The notes beneath the pieces were generated by a model, which had not been told where the DNA came from, ran no database searches, and worked only from the letters and a program-made list of their open reading frames with translations. Shown here in pieces: positions 1 through 9,737 of a stretch of 64,000 bases of DNA. Source of the stretch: Bacteroidota bacterium (GTDB taxonomy: Bacteria > Bacteroidota > Bacteroidia > UBA4408); NCBI GenBank assembly GCA_016721765.1, contig JADKHO010000001.1:732001-796000 (forward strand), read 5' to 3'. Positions within the stretch are counted from its first letter, which is position 1; each line of letters opens with the position of its first letter. A program made the position numbers and the translations under genes.

Positions 1-933
1 GGCCATTACATCAATTACACCAATATTCCGGATACCTCCTCACAAGCCAATCCTTGTGATCCTGAAACGTTAAATGGTTCATCGGATCCACAAGATCATA
101 TTGGGGTGTTGATGGCATTACGCCAGAATCCCGCTTTCAACCAATTTTATTTAACGCGCATGCTGGATTTGTGGAATACTACTTTTAGCTGCGAAAATTT
201 ATTGGCGAAGTTGGATAGTACTGTGAATTTAATTGATCCGGAAATGGCACAACACAGCATACGTTGGCAAGGTACCTATACTGAATGGAAAAGTAATGTG
301 GCGCAATTGCGCACCTTTATCAGCAATCGCTGCGGCGATTTGACGGGAGGCTTTATGAATTGCTATAATTTAACCGGACCACATACGGTTACGGTTGATG
401 CACAACCCGCCGGTTCGGGTACTGTAAAATACAATTCGTTAGAGCTTACTAATTTACCGTGGACAGGGACTTATTTTGGGAACATCAGCAGCAATTTGGT
501 GGCTTTGCCTGATACCGGATACGGTTTTGTAAACTGGACAAGCAATTCGCAAGTTATTGCACCAAATACGTTGGCAGATACCGCCAGTTTAGTATTGAAT
601 AGTTCAGATACGATTGTAGCGCATTTTATTAATCCATCGGGTATAGCATCTGCGGCAAGCAATCAGTTGGGATTAAGTATTTACCCATCGGTGGTAAATA
701 GCGTGACAACGGTTAAATTTGCCCTTGCAGAAGCAGCAGCGGTAAGTATTAAATTAATTTCTACGGAAGGAAAAGTACTTGGAAACATTTTGAATTCGGA
801 TGGTAAAAAGGCAGCGGGAGGGTATTCGATACAGTTGGATATGAAAGCCACCCAACTTGGTGCCGGGATTTATTTTGTAACGATTGAGGCGGGTAAGTAT
901 AGAAAAACAGTGAAATTGGTGTATGCGCCGTAA
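1..933 (+). CDS. CotH-kinase-like secreted protein, C-terminal part, with T9SS sorting domain
   Basis: The frame is open from base 1, so the 5' end lies outside the window and the first in-frame ATG at 106 is internal. The visible part starts with a helical segment (FYLTRMLDLWNTTFSCENLL, then PEMAQHSIRW and W..NV.QLRTFI) typical of the C-terminal part of CotH-type kinase proteins. It is followed by a beta domain of the InlB B-repeat type (GSGTVKYNSL, then GYGFVNWTSN) and a C-terminal sorting domain (LSIYPSVVNS through GIYFVTIEAG to KTVKLVYAP) of the kind that directs export by the type IX system and surface attachment. The family match for the kinase part is inferred from the pattern; the sorting domain is clear. 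A terminator follows the stop. Confidence 0.75.
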   Translation, partial: GHYINYTNIPDTSSQANPCDPETLNGSSDPQDHIGVLMALRQNPAFNQFYLTRMLDLWNTTFSCENLLAKLDSTVNLIDPEMAQHSIRWQGTYTEWKSNVAQLRTFISNRCGDLTGGFMNCYNLTGPHTVTVDAQPAGSGTVKYNSLELTNLPWTGTYFGNISSNLVALPDTGYGFVNWTSNSQVIAPNTLADTASLVLNSSDTIVAHFINPSGIASAASNQLGLSIYPSVVNSVTTVKFALAEAAAVSIKLISTEGKVLGNILNSDGKKAAGGYSIQLDMKATQLGAGIYFVTIEAGKYRKTVKLVYAP

Positions 934-956
934 ATGATAACTAATTTTTATAGCAA

Positions 957-996
957 AGCCCTGAGGTCGAAAGATCATCAGGGTTTTGTGTTTTTT
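957..996 (+). terminator. Rho-independent terminator after the CotH-like gene
   Basis: A stem CCCTGA-GGTC, GAAA loop, GATC-A-TCAGGG is followed by a T-rich stretch (TTTTGTGTTTTTT). It lies 24 bases after the stop codon of the upstream gene. Confidence 0.8.
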
Positions 997-1093
997 ATAA
1001 TTCGAGCAAGTGTAAAGAGCGGCAAGATGCCTTTTAATAGCTGACACTCGCTGGAAGCGAGCGAGGGTACAGTAGAAACCAACAACCCCCAAC

Positions 1094-1128
1094 AAAAAAC
1101 CCTCGCAAATCATTGATTTACAAGGGTT
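1094..1128 (-). terminator. Minus-strand terminator behind a T-arm-like sequence
   Basis: On the minus strand a 15-bp stem, complete if G-U pairs are allowed, is followed by TTTTTT. It directly follows the T-arm-like tail at 1129-1162 and ends no recognisable intact gene. Confidence 0.65.
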
Positions 1129-1162
1129 AGTGGTGGAGTCTACCGACCGAATGTCGAACCAT
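1129..1162 (-). other. T-arm-like tail, copy A (tRNA-like debris)
   Basis: The minus strand reads ATGGTTCGACATTCGGTC, then GGTAGACTCCACCA, and runs straight into a terminator hairpin. GGTTCGA is the tRNA T-arm signature and the stretch ends in CCA, but no D-arm or anticodon arm is visible, so this is not a working tRNA. Nearly the same sequence occurs at 50692-50732 and a related one at 13976-14016. Confidence 0.5.
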
Positions 1163-1184
1163 AAGGATATAGAAACCTTGCTAA

Positions 1185-1847
1185 AATTTCATTCCTGAGT
1201 ATCTTAATGAGCCAATATCTCTCATTTTCACTCATATTCTTCTTAAAAATGCTGTAACTGATCAAGAGAAAAAATACTTTGATTACGATAATGAGGTCAG
1301 AGACATATTTAGTAAGCGATTTACAGAAATAAGAAATTTAATAGCTCACCATCATTCAGCCATTCTTACGACTATATAAGCCAAAGGCACGTATTGTGCT
1401 GTTAAATTGTTTGAATAGCATTATACAATAAGACTTTCTGAAAATGAAAATTATCTTCAAGGAAGATAATTTAAAATAGTCAATGATTCCATTTCAGGAA
1501 CATATTATTTAAGCTTACCTCTAAGGCTAGTCAAGTTTAAAATTTCTTCGGATACCTCTAAATTAAATCGAACTCAAACACGTGCGTTCAAAAGAGCTCA
1601 CGGCTTGGGATTTAAAAATCGAAACGGTAATGTTCCTGTTTTTGACAGTTCTGGAATATTGTTATTCAGACATATTGAAGAACTTGCGAAGGATATCTCT
1701 CCTATTCCTGAGTATCACAACCACCTTACTAAGCAAATAAATGTTCCTGTCAAATATGGGCAAGGGCTTTACTTTGTAAAGTTTTTTAAATATGATGTTT
1801 TAGTCCCTCTTTATCAGGTTGAATATGTTTATGATATCTTATATTAG
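1185..1847 (+). pseudogene. Decayed HEPN-like gene, one frame with three stops
   Basis: A single reading frame of about 220 codons keeps a protein-like composition but contains stops at 1377, near 1416 and at 1467, and has no usable start. The first part carries IRNLIAHHH, which fits the R-x4-H motif of HEPN RNase domains. The last part, from 1470, is open for 125 codons and ends YQVEYVYDILY. No frameshift is needed to read it from end to end. HEPN assignment rests on the motif alone. The gene sits at the left edge of the defence-type island and could be a dead toxin or abortive-infection gene. Confidence 0.5.
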
Positions 1848-1948
1848 TAACACTCCTTGCAATTGTTTGCGAGTTGCAATTTGATGTTTATAATAAATTG
1901 ATTTACTGCTAACTCCTTAGTAAATTTGTTATTACCTAATTACATAAG

Positions 1949-4900
1949 ATGCACTCAATAAATGAAATAAAAACAAAGCATATCAATAATCTTTCTGCTG
2001 AAGAACTTTCTGCCTTACTTCATATTCTTTTGAAAGTGGAGGCGGAAAAAAATGCATTGATGAATTGGCAGATATTGGTTCCTCAAAAAATTACCGTTGC
2101 AGATGGTGGAGCAGATGGAAAAATTAGCTGGAGCATTGGTCAACCCTCAAAAACTGATTGGTTGAAAAATAACCTTACTATCTTTCAATGCAAAGCAACG
2201 GACTTGAAAATAAGCAACTGCTTTGAAGAAATTCTTGAACGTAAAGTCAAGGGGCAACCACGTAAGCTTAAATCACAAGTAGAAGATATTGTTGTAAAAA
2301 ATGGGTGTTATACTCTGTTTACAAGCAAAGAATTAAATACCAAGCAACAAAATGCGCGAATCTCAAAGTTTCGTAATGCGATTCAAACTGCCAATCATGC
2401 TAATTACGCAACAATTGAGATTTATATTTATGAGGCTAACCAAATTAAAGATTGGGTGAACAAAAATGTAGCGGCAGTGACTTTTGTTCAAGGTTGCAAC
2501 GACATTAGCCGCCCTCAAGGATTTAGATTATGGAATGAGTGGAAAGCTGACATGAGAGGTTCTGAAATTCCTTTTCAAACAAATGAAACCTTGCTGAGCT
2601 ATATAAAGCAAATCAGGTCCGAGTTGAAAAAGAAAAAAATTATGAGAGTTATAGGTCATTCTGGCTTGGGGAAAACAAGAATGGTTTTAGAATCTTTTAC
2701 GGAGGATGAGAAAGAACCCGAAATTAAAGCACAGCAGTTGCAACTCGTTTATTACGATATGAATCTCGGAAGCTTGAAAAACATTTCAGATTATATTTTA
2801 TCACACAGAGCACATCAATCTGGAATTCTAGTTATAGATAATTGTGATGAAAAGTGCCATACTGAAATTTCAAGCTTGATAAATCTATCCAACGAATTCA
2901 AACTTATTACAATCGATTTTTCGTCAAAAACAGATGAAAGATCAGCAATTAAAATTGATAGGAAATCTCAAAAAGACATTGTTCAAAAAATAATTGATCA
3001 AAAACTTGGTGATATACTTACTCAAACAGATCGAGAATTTATCTCAAATCAGTCTGAAGGATATCCTCAAATGGCTATTTTATTTTCTGAATCAGTAAAG
3101 GAAAGGGGGTTGAATAATCTAAGCAGTCAGTTGCCAAATGATTTCTTGAAAAAATTAATTTTCGGTAGAAATAATGAAAGCGAATTTGAATACGAAGTTA
3201 TTAAAGCATGTTCTGTAGTTTCAAATTTTGGCTTTTTGGACGACAATATCATTAGTGTTTTACGAGAAGAGGAAAAAGATTTCATTAAAAAACAAACTGA
3301 ATATGTAAGGAATAGAATATTCGGTTCATTTGAAGGAAAAGAAGTAACTTATAAGAACTTTTATCGCATTTGTCAAAAGTATAGAAGCACTGATATAATG
3401 GAACTTCGAGGTTCTCGCCTGATGGTCAAACCTACTCCGCTGGCTATCAATCTTGCTGCCCAATGGTGGGAGGAAACACCTCACGATTCCATTAAAGAAA
3501 TTCTTGAAGAGTTAAAGGGTAGCGATCTTGGAAAGCGATTAGTTGAAAGATTAGTTGAGCTCGACCAATTAGATAAAGCGAAGGATATTGTTAATCAACT
3601 ATGGGGCCCTGATAGCCCTTTTGGTACAGCGGAAGTGCTTAACACTGAATTGGGTTCACTCCTCTTTCGCTATGTTGTTGAAGTGAATCCGGTTGCCACA
3701 GCTAAGGCTTTAGAATCAGCGTTTGGCAAAATGACAAAAGGAGAAATTTTAAAAATTGACGAAGGAAGAAGAAATCTTGTTTGGGCACTAGAAAAACTCT
3801 GTTTCAGAAAGGAAACATTTAATATTGCAGCAAGGATTCTTTGTTCTTTTGCCGTCTCAGAAAATGAGACTTGGAGCAATAATTCGATAAATCAATTTAA
3901 ACAATTATTTCAAATCTATTTAGCTGGAACAGCTGCGCCCCTACTAGAGAGACTAGAAACAATCAAATGGGCACTAAGTCAACAAGATGACGACTATACT
4001 AGCATTGCTATTCGTGCGATGGGGAGAGGGCTGATAAATGATAATCTTTCTAGAACGGGTGGTGCTGAGCTACAAGGAAGCGGATCTCCACTTGAAGATT
4101 ATAAACCTACATGGCTAGAAATAAGACAATATTGGAATTGTATTATTGAAATGCTTACTCAAATAGCTTGCTCTGATTCGAAACATGCTGATCTTGCACA
4201 GAAAAGAATCGCTAATTCTATAAGAACCTTAATTCGAGATGGCCACTATGAACAAATTATTAAATCGATAAGAGAAGTTGCTAATAAAAAGGGAACTCTT
4301 TGGGTGGAGGCTTTGAATAATCTTAGGAAGACTTTAGGTTTTGAAAAGCATTTACCTGCGAATGTAGTTGTTGGGGTAAATACTCTTATAAAGGAGCTCA
4401 CTCCTGATGATATTAAAAGCCAGGTACTTCTAAAAGTAACAAAACCAGAATGGGAATCTCATGAAAAGGATGATGCGGGACGGTATATTGATAAACCCAA
4501 AATAAACACTGAGGCTTTCGCGCAAAAGCTAGTAAATGAAAAAATTCCATTTGAAGGGTTTTTAGAAGATTTGCTCACGGGAGAACAAAGGCAAGGTTTT
4601 AACTTTGGTTATAAATTAGGGGAGTTGGTGGAAGAAAAAGTAAGGCTGTTGGATAACGCTATAATTTCATTGAAGGCAATAGTAAAGAATAATCAAAATC
4701 CTGAATTCATTGCTGGCTTTTTATGTGGAGCAAAAAATAAAGTTTTGTCTGAAATGTTTATTGATAAGTTTATTATTTCTGATGAAATCAGGCATCATTC
4801 CTTTTATCTGACACGCATTATTAATCCAACATTGAAAGATATTGAAAAACTTTTTCCTCTTGTCGATAAATTTGGTCTTTCAATTAATTCCTTCAGGATT

Positions 4901-5791
4901 TTTCAGTATGGGCAACCATTGAGCAATCTGTCTAACACTGAAGTTCTATCATTATGTCACAAAATTGGTAGTTATGGCGATGCAGGTAAATGGGTCGCCT
5001 TATCAATAATGTATATGTTTTGTTTCTCGAATCCTGAAAAATGGATGCTCAATAAGGACTTCTTTAGAGAAATTATCATATCCGAAAATTTATTAATTAG
5101 CGAGGGTAAAGAAATCCAAACAGAAGGATATCATTGGTCCGATTCTGTAAAAAAACTGTTAGCTGAACTTGATAATAATGAATTTGCAATCCTTATTTCA
5201 AAGCAGATAATTGAGTTTTGTTCAAGGCCCAGATTTAATTATTCTTTCGACAGCTATATTACAAATGTCCTTATTATTCTTTTCGAAAAATATATTAATC
5301 ACATTTGGAGTTATTTTGGCGAGGGAATAATGAGCAATAATGGATCGTTTTTAAGATTAGAACATCTTATAGGAACTAGAAATGGCTATTTAGGAAATCG
5401 CTTAGGGCTCCCTTTTCGAGACCCTACTGGCTATGAGACAATATTAGGCTGGTGCAGAAATTACCCAGAAATCGCTCCACAAAGAATAGCGCGCCTAATG
5501 CCCTTAAACATAACTGAAAATAACGAAACAAAATGGCATCCATTCTCTAAAGCTGTTATTGACGAATTTGGCGATAATCAGAATTTACTAGATTCTCTTT
5601 CTTCCAATATGGGGTCATTTGGAACAGTTGGTTCGAGAATCCCATATTACATAGAACAAAAAAAACTTTTAGAAGGGTTATTGAATCACAAGATTCAGAG
5701 AGTTCGAGAGTGGGCTGCCAGAAAGCTTGAATACACTGAAAAAACTATTAAAAGGGAGGGAGTTGAAGATGACGAAAGATATATTACCTGA
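1949..5791 (+). CDS. Avs-like protein: Mrr-type nuclease, STAND NTPase, helical repeats
   Basis: The 1280-residue protein has three parts. Residues 40-90 hold a PD-(D/E)XK core of the Mrr kind (ADGKISW, Asp56, then FQCKAT with a Q-x-K active site at 80-82). Residues 230-310 hold a P-loop NTPase with Walker A GHSGLGKT (236-243) and Walker B ILVIDNCDE (about 293-301). The remaining 900 or so residues are predicted helical and resemble a sensor array. This nuclease-STAND-repeat order is that of Avs-type anti-phage proteins, in which binding of a phage protein triggers oligomerisation and DNA cleavage. Membership of a particular Avs type cannot be settled here. It appears to stand alone; a 222-base gap separates it from the next operon. 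Confidence 0.7.
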   Translation: MHSINEIKTKHINNLSAEELSALLHILLKVEAEKNALMNWQILVPQKITVADGGADGKISWSIGQPSKTDWLKNNLTIFQCKATDLKISNCFEEILERKVKGQPRKLKSQVEDIVVKNGCYTLFTSKELNTKQQNARISKFRNAIQTANHANYATIEIYIYEANQIKDWVNKNVAAVTFVQGCNDISRPQGFRLWNEWKADMRGSEIPFQTNETLLSYIKQIRSELKKKKIMRVIGHSGLGKTRMVLESFTEDEKEPEIKAQQLQLVYYDMNLGSLKNISDYILSHRAHQSGILVIDNCDEKCHTEISSLINLSNEFKLITIDFSSKTDERSAIKIDRKSQKDIVQKIIDQKLGDILTQTDREFISNQSEGYPQMAILFSESVKERGLNNLSSQLPNDFLKKLIFGRNNESEFEYEVIKACSVVSNFGFLDDNIISVLREEEKDFIKKQTEYVRNRIFGSFEGKEVTYKNFYRICQKYRSTDIMELRGSRLMVKPTPLAINLAAQWWEETPHDSIKEILEELKGSDLGKRLVERLVELDQLDKAKDIVNQLWGPDSPFGTAEVLNTELGSLLFRYVVEVNPVATAKALESAFGKMTKGEILKIDEGRRNLVWALEKLCFRKETFNIAARILCSFAVSENETWSNNSINQFKQLFQIYLAGTAAPLLERLETIKWALSQQDDDYTSIAIRAMGRGLINDNLSRTGGAELQGSGSPLEDYKPTWLEIRQYWNCIIEMLTQIACSDSKHADLAQKRIANSIRTLIRDGHYEQIIKSIREVANKKGTLWVEALNNLRKTLGFEKHLPANVVVGVNTLIKELTPDDIKSQVLLKVTKPEWESHEKDDAGRYIDKPKINTEAFAQKLVNEKIPFEGFLEDLLTGEQRQGFNFGYKLGELVEEKVRLLDNAIISLKAIVKNNQNPEFIAGFLCGAKNKVLSEMFIDKFIISDEIRHHSFYLTRIINPTLKDIEKLFPLVDKFGLSINSFRIFQYGQPLSNLSNTEVLSLCHKIGSYGDAGKWVALSIMYMFCFSNPEKWMLNKDFFREIIISENLLISEGKEIQTEGYHWSDSVKKLLAELDNNEFAILISKQIIEFCSRPRFNYSFDSYITNVLIILFEKYINHIWSYFGEGIMSNNGSFLRLEHLIGTRNGYLGNRLGLPFRDPTGYETILGWCRNYPEIAPQRIARLMPLNITENNETKWHPFSKAVIDEFGDNQNLLDSLSSNMGSFGTVGSRIPYYIEQKKLLEGLLNHKIQRVREWAARKLEYTEKTIKREGVEDDERYIT

Positions 5792-6013
5792 CACGACTTA
5801 TGGTTTGCAAAGTGTGATTTTAGACCTCTGATAGCAGCCTTAGTTCAAAAAATATTTTCCATAAAACAGATTTGCCTTTCACGAGAATCAATAACCTTTA
5901 GTCTTCAATGCGTCAATACAAAGTATCATGATTGTTAAATGTATTTTCTCGCGATTCTTAAAAAGGGAAGCTTAAAAACATATCTTTGACCTTACACAAA
6001 AAGGCACCATTTT

Positions 6014-6445
6014 ATGATGAGTTTAAAAATCATAATTCCTTGCTTAGTCTTAGCAGTAAAGATTGTTATGAAGTTATTCGTAAACAGAAGAACTGAATCT
6101 AAACATTTCTTTGAGCTGGTTTATGAACTTCCAATTGATATTGCGTTTCTTTCGTTTTCCTTTTCAATTGTTTATTTTTTTCTTGATGAGGTAATTGATA
6201 AGTCAACTGCTCTAATTCCGATTTTTCTTGTTGTAGTTTGTATGGTTGTTGTGGCTATTTTTAGATACTGCAGGTTTTTGGATGATGTAAAAAGAACTAG
6301 TTGGCAAACAGTATTATTGATTTTTTTAATAGTTTTTAATTATAGTATTTCTTCTTATTGTCTTTTTTCTACAGCGGACCATTTGCAAACAATGAACAAG
6401 GAATTAATCAAGGAAGGTCCTCAAAAAATAAAAATTAACCAATAG
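6014..6445 (+). CDS. Small four-helix membrane protein, first gene of a STAND operon
   Basis: The 143-residue product has about four hydrophobic segments (roughly 5-20, 42-62, 66-84 and 98-118) and a short charged C-terminal tail. No family is recognised. The stop is three bases from the start of the next gene, which also encodes a membrane protein, and the two further downstream genes overlap, so all four are probably one transcript. In this setting it may anchor the TIR-like protein or act as a membrane-disrupting effector, but nothing in the sequence decides between these. Confidence 0.6.
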   Translation: MMSLKIIIPCLVLAVKIVMKLFVNRRTESKHFFELVYELPIDIAFLSFSFSIVYFFLDEVIDKSTALIPIFLVVVCMVVVAIFRYCRFLDDVKRTSWQTVLLIFLIVFNYSISSYCLFSTADHLQTMNKELIKEGPQKIKINQ

Positions 6446-6447
6446 GC

Positions 6448-7164
6448 ATGGATACAATGAGCATTTTGATTATAGTTGGTATTAGTTTAGGTGCAGGTTT
6501 AATATCTTACTTGTTAATTCATGGCTTAAAAAAGAGAGACTATGACAACAAAAAGCACCAAGCAGTTTTAGAGGAGGTCAGAGGCTCATTTGAAAAGCAA
6601 ATGTATGCTCTCAACGATAGACTAATTCAGAGTGAGGAAAGATGGAGAGACGTAAATCATCTTTTGTTAAGAAAAGAATATTTAGAAAATCAATCTCCAA
6701 TATTGGTTAGCAAACGTACACAATACTCTGACTTTTTGAGAGCAAATGGTGTAACAGAAAATGACCTTATAGTTGAACCTCGCTCAATCTTTATTCTCAC
6801 ACCGTTTCATGACAAATATTATGAAGATTACAAGGTAATAAGAGAAACTTGTATAGACTTAGGTTACAAGTGCTCTAGAGGAGATGACACATACTTTGAC
6901 AAGGCAGATATTTTCCCTCAAATGTTGAAATTAATTGTTAAGTCAACCCTTATAATTGCAAACTTGAATGGCCGTAATCCCAATGTTCTATATGAGTTAG
7001 GAATTGCTCAAGCCTTAGATAAGACAATAATTCTTATTGCCAGTGAGCCAGAAAAATTGGAATTGCCAGTTGATATTAAATCGAAGCGGTTTCTTATTTA
7101 CAAATCTTACAAAGACCTGCAGGAAAAAATAAGGACTGAACTTAAAGGTCTAAGCTCTAACTAA
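6448..7164 (+). CDS. Membrane-anchored TIR/nucleoside-deoxyribosyltransferase-like protein
   Basis: The 238-residue protein starts with one transmembrane helix (residues 5-25), continues with a charged, probably coiled-coil stretch (30-75), and ends in an alpha/beta domain. That domain has SIFILTPFHDKYYEDYK near 115, then IANLNGRNPNVLYELGIAQA near 175, the pattern shared by TIR-like and nucleoside 2-deoxyribosyltransferase-like proteins that bind or cleave nucleotides such as NAD. The Glu in YELGIAQA is in the usual catalytic place. Its stop codon overlaps the start of the next gene by one base (TAATG), so the two are probably translationally coupled. Such domains are common effectors in anti-phage systems; that role here is inference. 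Confidence 0.65.
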   Translation: MDTMSILIIVGISLGAGLISYLLIHGLKKRDYDNKKHQAVLEEVRGSFEKQMYALNDRLIQSEERWRDVNHLLLRKEYLENQSPILVSKRTQYSDFLRANGVTENDLIVEPRSIFILTPFHDKYYEDYKVIRETCIDLGYKCSRGDDTYFDKADIFPQMLKLIVKSTLIIANLNGRNPNVLYELGIAQALDKTIILIASEPEKLELPVDIKSKRFLIYKSYKDLQEKIRTELKGLSSN

Positions 7165-9737
7165 TGGGTAGGTTGCAAGCAATAGAAAGTGCGCTTATCT
7201 CCATTAGCCAGTCTGCTTTTCAGGAGTTATGCGACAGTTTCCTTATATTGAGGAATCCTAATTATTCTGCTTTTTCAAGATCAGGAAGCCAAAGTGGAAA
7301 ACAAAAGACAATTAAAGGTACCCCTGATACATTTTTACTCCTACCTGATGGGAGATACGTATTTGTTGAATATTCAACAAATATTTCATCCGGATTAAAT
7401 AAATTAAAAAGTGATGTTTTAAAGTGCATTGATACATCAAAAACGGGAATACCTGTAAACCAGATTGCAGAATTAATTCTCTGTATAAACTTCAATTTAA
7501 AAACAAGTGAAGTTCAATCGCTAAAGACTCTTTTAGCAAACACACGAATTCTTCTTACCCTTTATACTCTTGACTCACTCGCAATTGAACTTAAATTGAA
7601 TCATAGAGATTTAGTAAATGAATATTTGGGCTTACCCATTGATACTGGACAAATTGTTTCAATACAAAAGTTTATCGAAGAGTATAACAGAGCATCTGGC
7701 GGGATATCAACTCCTCTGAATAATACCTTTTTACACAGAGAGCTTGAATTAAAAGAATTTAAGAAAGCAGTTTTAAATAATGATTTTATAATTCTAACAG
7801 GAAGTCCAGGAATAGGGAAAACAAAATTTGCCTTAGAAGGAATAAATGAATTTCTATCAGAGAATCTAACGTTTGTCGCCTATTGTGTTTCATACAAGAA
7901 CCATACATTACTTGAAGACTTATATCAATACTTTGATTCTGACAAGGACTATGTCCTATTCGTTGATGATGCAAATAGAATTGATGCCTTTAGTCAAATT
8001 ATTGGCTTTTACGGTACTTATAGAAAAGGGAGATTGAAAATCGTAATCACTATTCGTGATTATGCCTACCAAGAAATCGGCATTTTATGTCAACAATTTT
8101 CACCAAAACGCATTGAATTATCAAAATTTGTGGATGACCAAATTATTGACATAATAAAGGCAAAACCATTTGAAATAATTAATTCAGATTATCATAAAGA
8201 AATAACTCGAATTGCAGATGGCAATCCGAGAATTGCAATAATGACCGCTTTGCTTGCAAAAGCAAAACAAAATATTTACGCCTTAAGCGATGTGTCAGAT
8301 TTATTTGAGAACTACTTTTCAACCTTCGTTAAAGATGTAGGAGACATTACAACTACTCTAAACATGCAAAGCCTTGGCTTAATCTCATTCTTTTATACAA
8401 TACCTTATAAAAACAGAGAAATTACAGAAGCTATTCTTGAAAATTTTGGAATTAATTATTTTTCATTTATCGATGCAATTGATAGGCTAGATAAACTAGA
8501 ATTAGTTGAAGTTCAATTTGAACACGTTAAAATTCCTGAACAAAATCTTTCAACATATTTTTTTTACAAGGCTTTTATACAAGATGGTGTACTTTCTTTT
8601 GAAACCTTGCTCAGTAAATATTTTGATAGTAATTATAATCGCTTTAAGGACTGTGTAATTCCCGCCAACAATACATTTGGCCCTAGCAAAGTGATGGATA
8701 AACTACTTCCTGCCTTGCAAAAGCATTGGAAAATAATTAAGACTGAAGAAACAAGAGCATTTAAATTTCTCTTTACTTTTTGGTTTTACTTGTCTGGTGA
8801 AGCGATAGAATTCATATACAATTTAATTAAATCACTTCCTGTTGTTCCAATTGAAAACCTTAAAGTGGACCGTGGACAAAATGATTTTTCGCACAAGAAA
8901 AATGATGTGATTGAGCTTCTAAGTGAATTTTTCACTCACTCTATGAATCTTTATGAGGCTATTGAGCTAGCATTTGATTTTTCGAGAAAGAAGCCAGAGT
9001 TTTTACCTGAATTAATTCACAAGATTCGAGAAGAGTTAACTTTCGATAGAGATGATGAAATAGAAGGATTTAATAGACAAACTATTTTATTTAAATTTTT
9101 AATTGATGGATTAAACAAGAAAGATTCTATTCTTGCAATCTCCTTCTACGAATTATCAAAGTTATTTCTCTCGTTTAGATTTCACCACACTAAAGGAGGC
9201 AGAAACCACTCCTTTTACATGTATCAATACCGAATCCCCAATATTTTCGAAATACAAGAGTTTCGTAAAAATATTTGGGATGCTCTTGAAGCAAATTTTG
9301 AAAGTTTTCCAGAAAGTTCTTTTAAACTCTTAGAGAGCTATGCAGCTGTTAGCCCCGATGTTTCAAAAGAAATAATGAAATTTGACATTCAATTCATAGT
9401 TAGTATTATTGAAAGTCATTTGACTCCTATCTCCTTTGAACATTGTAGATATGTTCAGGATCAAATTAGATGGTGTAAAAAAAATTCCGTTTCACACCCA
9501 TCTTTTGCAACCTTAAAACGGAAGTTTACAAACCCGACATATCAAATATTCCTGAAAATTGACTGGGACAGATTGAGAGATAAGGATGTTTATGAGTTTG
9601 ACGATTATGAGAAATATGAAAAATTAAAAGAAGAAGAAATCAGAAAATCCTTTCAGTTTGATACCCCTAATGAAATTGACAGGTTCTATGAGACTTTTAC
9701 GTATTTAAAATCCGTGTCGAAAAATGAGTGGAATTAA
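7164..9737 (+). CDS. Nuclease-like domain fused to STAND NTPase
   Basis: The 857-residue protein begins with a restriction-endonuclease-like region (GTPDTFLLLP with Asp55, then YVFVEYSTN with Glu69). The usual Lys of the E-x-K motif is replaced, so catalysis would need a displaced Lys or may be lost. A P-loop NTPase follows, with Walker A GSPGIGKT (213-220), Walker B YVLFVDDAN (263-271) and a sensor strand IVITIRDYA. The C-terminal 500 residues are predicted helical. It overlaps its upstream neighbour by one base and its downstream neighbour by 14 bases. The architecture parallels the 1280-residue protein at 1949-5791, but sequence identity between the two is not obvious by eye. Confidence 0.65.
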   Translation: MGRLQAIESALISISQSAFQELCDSFLILRNPNYSAFSRSGSQSGKQKTIKGTPDTFLLLPDGRYVFVEYSTNISSGLNKLKSDVLKCIDTSKTGIPVNQIAELILCINFNLKTSEVQSLKTLLANTRILLTLYTLDSLAIELKLNHRDLVNEYLGLPIDTGQIVSIQKFIEEYNRASGGISTPLNNTFLHRELELKEFKKAVLNNDFIILTGSPGIGKTKFALEGINEFLSENLTFVAYCVSYKNHTLLEDLYQYFDSDKDYVLFVDDANRIDAFSQIIGFYGTYRKGRLKIVITIRDYAYQEIGILCQQFSPKRIELSKFVDDQIIDIIKAKPFEIINSDYHKEITRIADGNPRIAIMTALLAKAKQNIYALSDVSDLFENYFSTFVKDVGDITTTLNMQSLGLISFFYTIPYKNREITEAILENFGINYFSFIDAIDRLDKLELVEVQFEHVKIPEQNLSTYFFYKAFIQDGVLSFETLLSKYFDSNYNRFKDCVIPANNTFGPSKVMDKLLPALQKHWKIIKTEETRAFKFLFTFWFYLSGEAIEFIYNLIKSLPVVPIENLKVDRGQNDFSHKKNDVIELLSEFFTHSMNLYEAIELAFDFSRKKPEFLPELIHKIREELTFDRDDEIEGFNRQTILFKFLIDGLNKKDSILAISFYELSKLFLSFRFHHTKGGRNHSFYMYQYRIPNIFEIQEFRKNIWDALEANFESFPESSFKLLESYAAVSPDVSKEIMKFDIQFIVSIIESHLTPISFEHCRYVQDQIRWCKKNSVSHPSFATLKRKFTNPTYQIFLKIDWDRLRDKDVYEFDDYEKYEKLKEEEIRKSFQFDTPNEIDRFYETFTYLKSVSKNEWN

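Noticed and set aside
1605..1847. 80-residue intact gene starting at TTG
   Set aside because: The same frame continues upstream past the TTG with protein-like sequence to 1470, and further through stops, so this is the end of a decayed gene.
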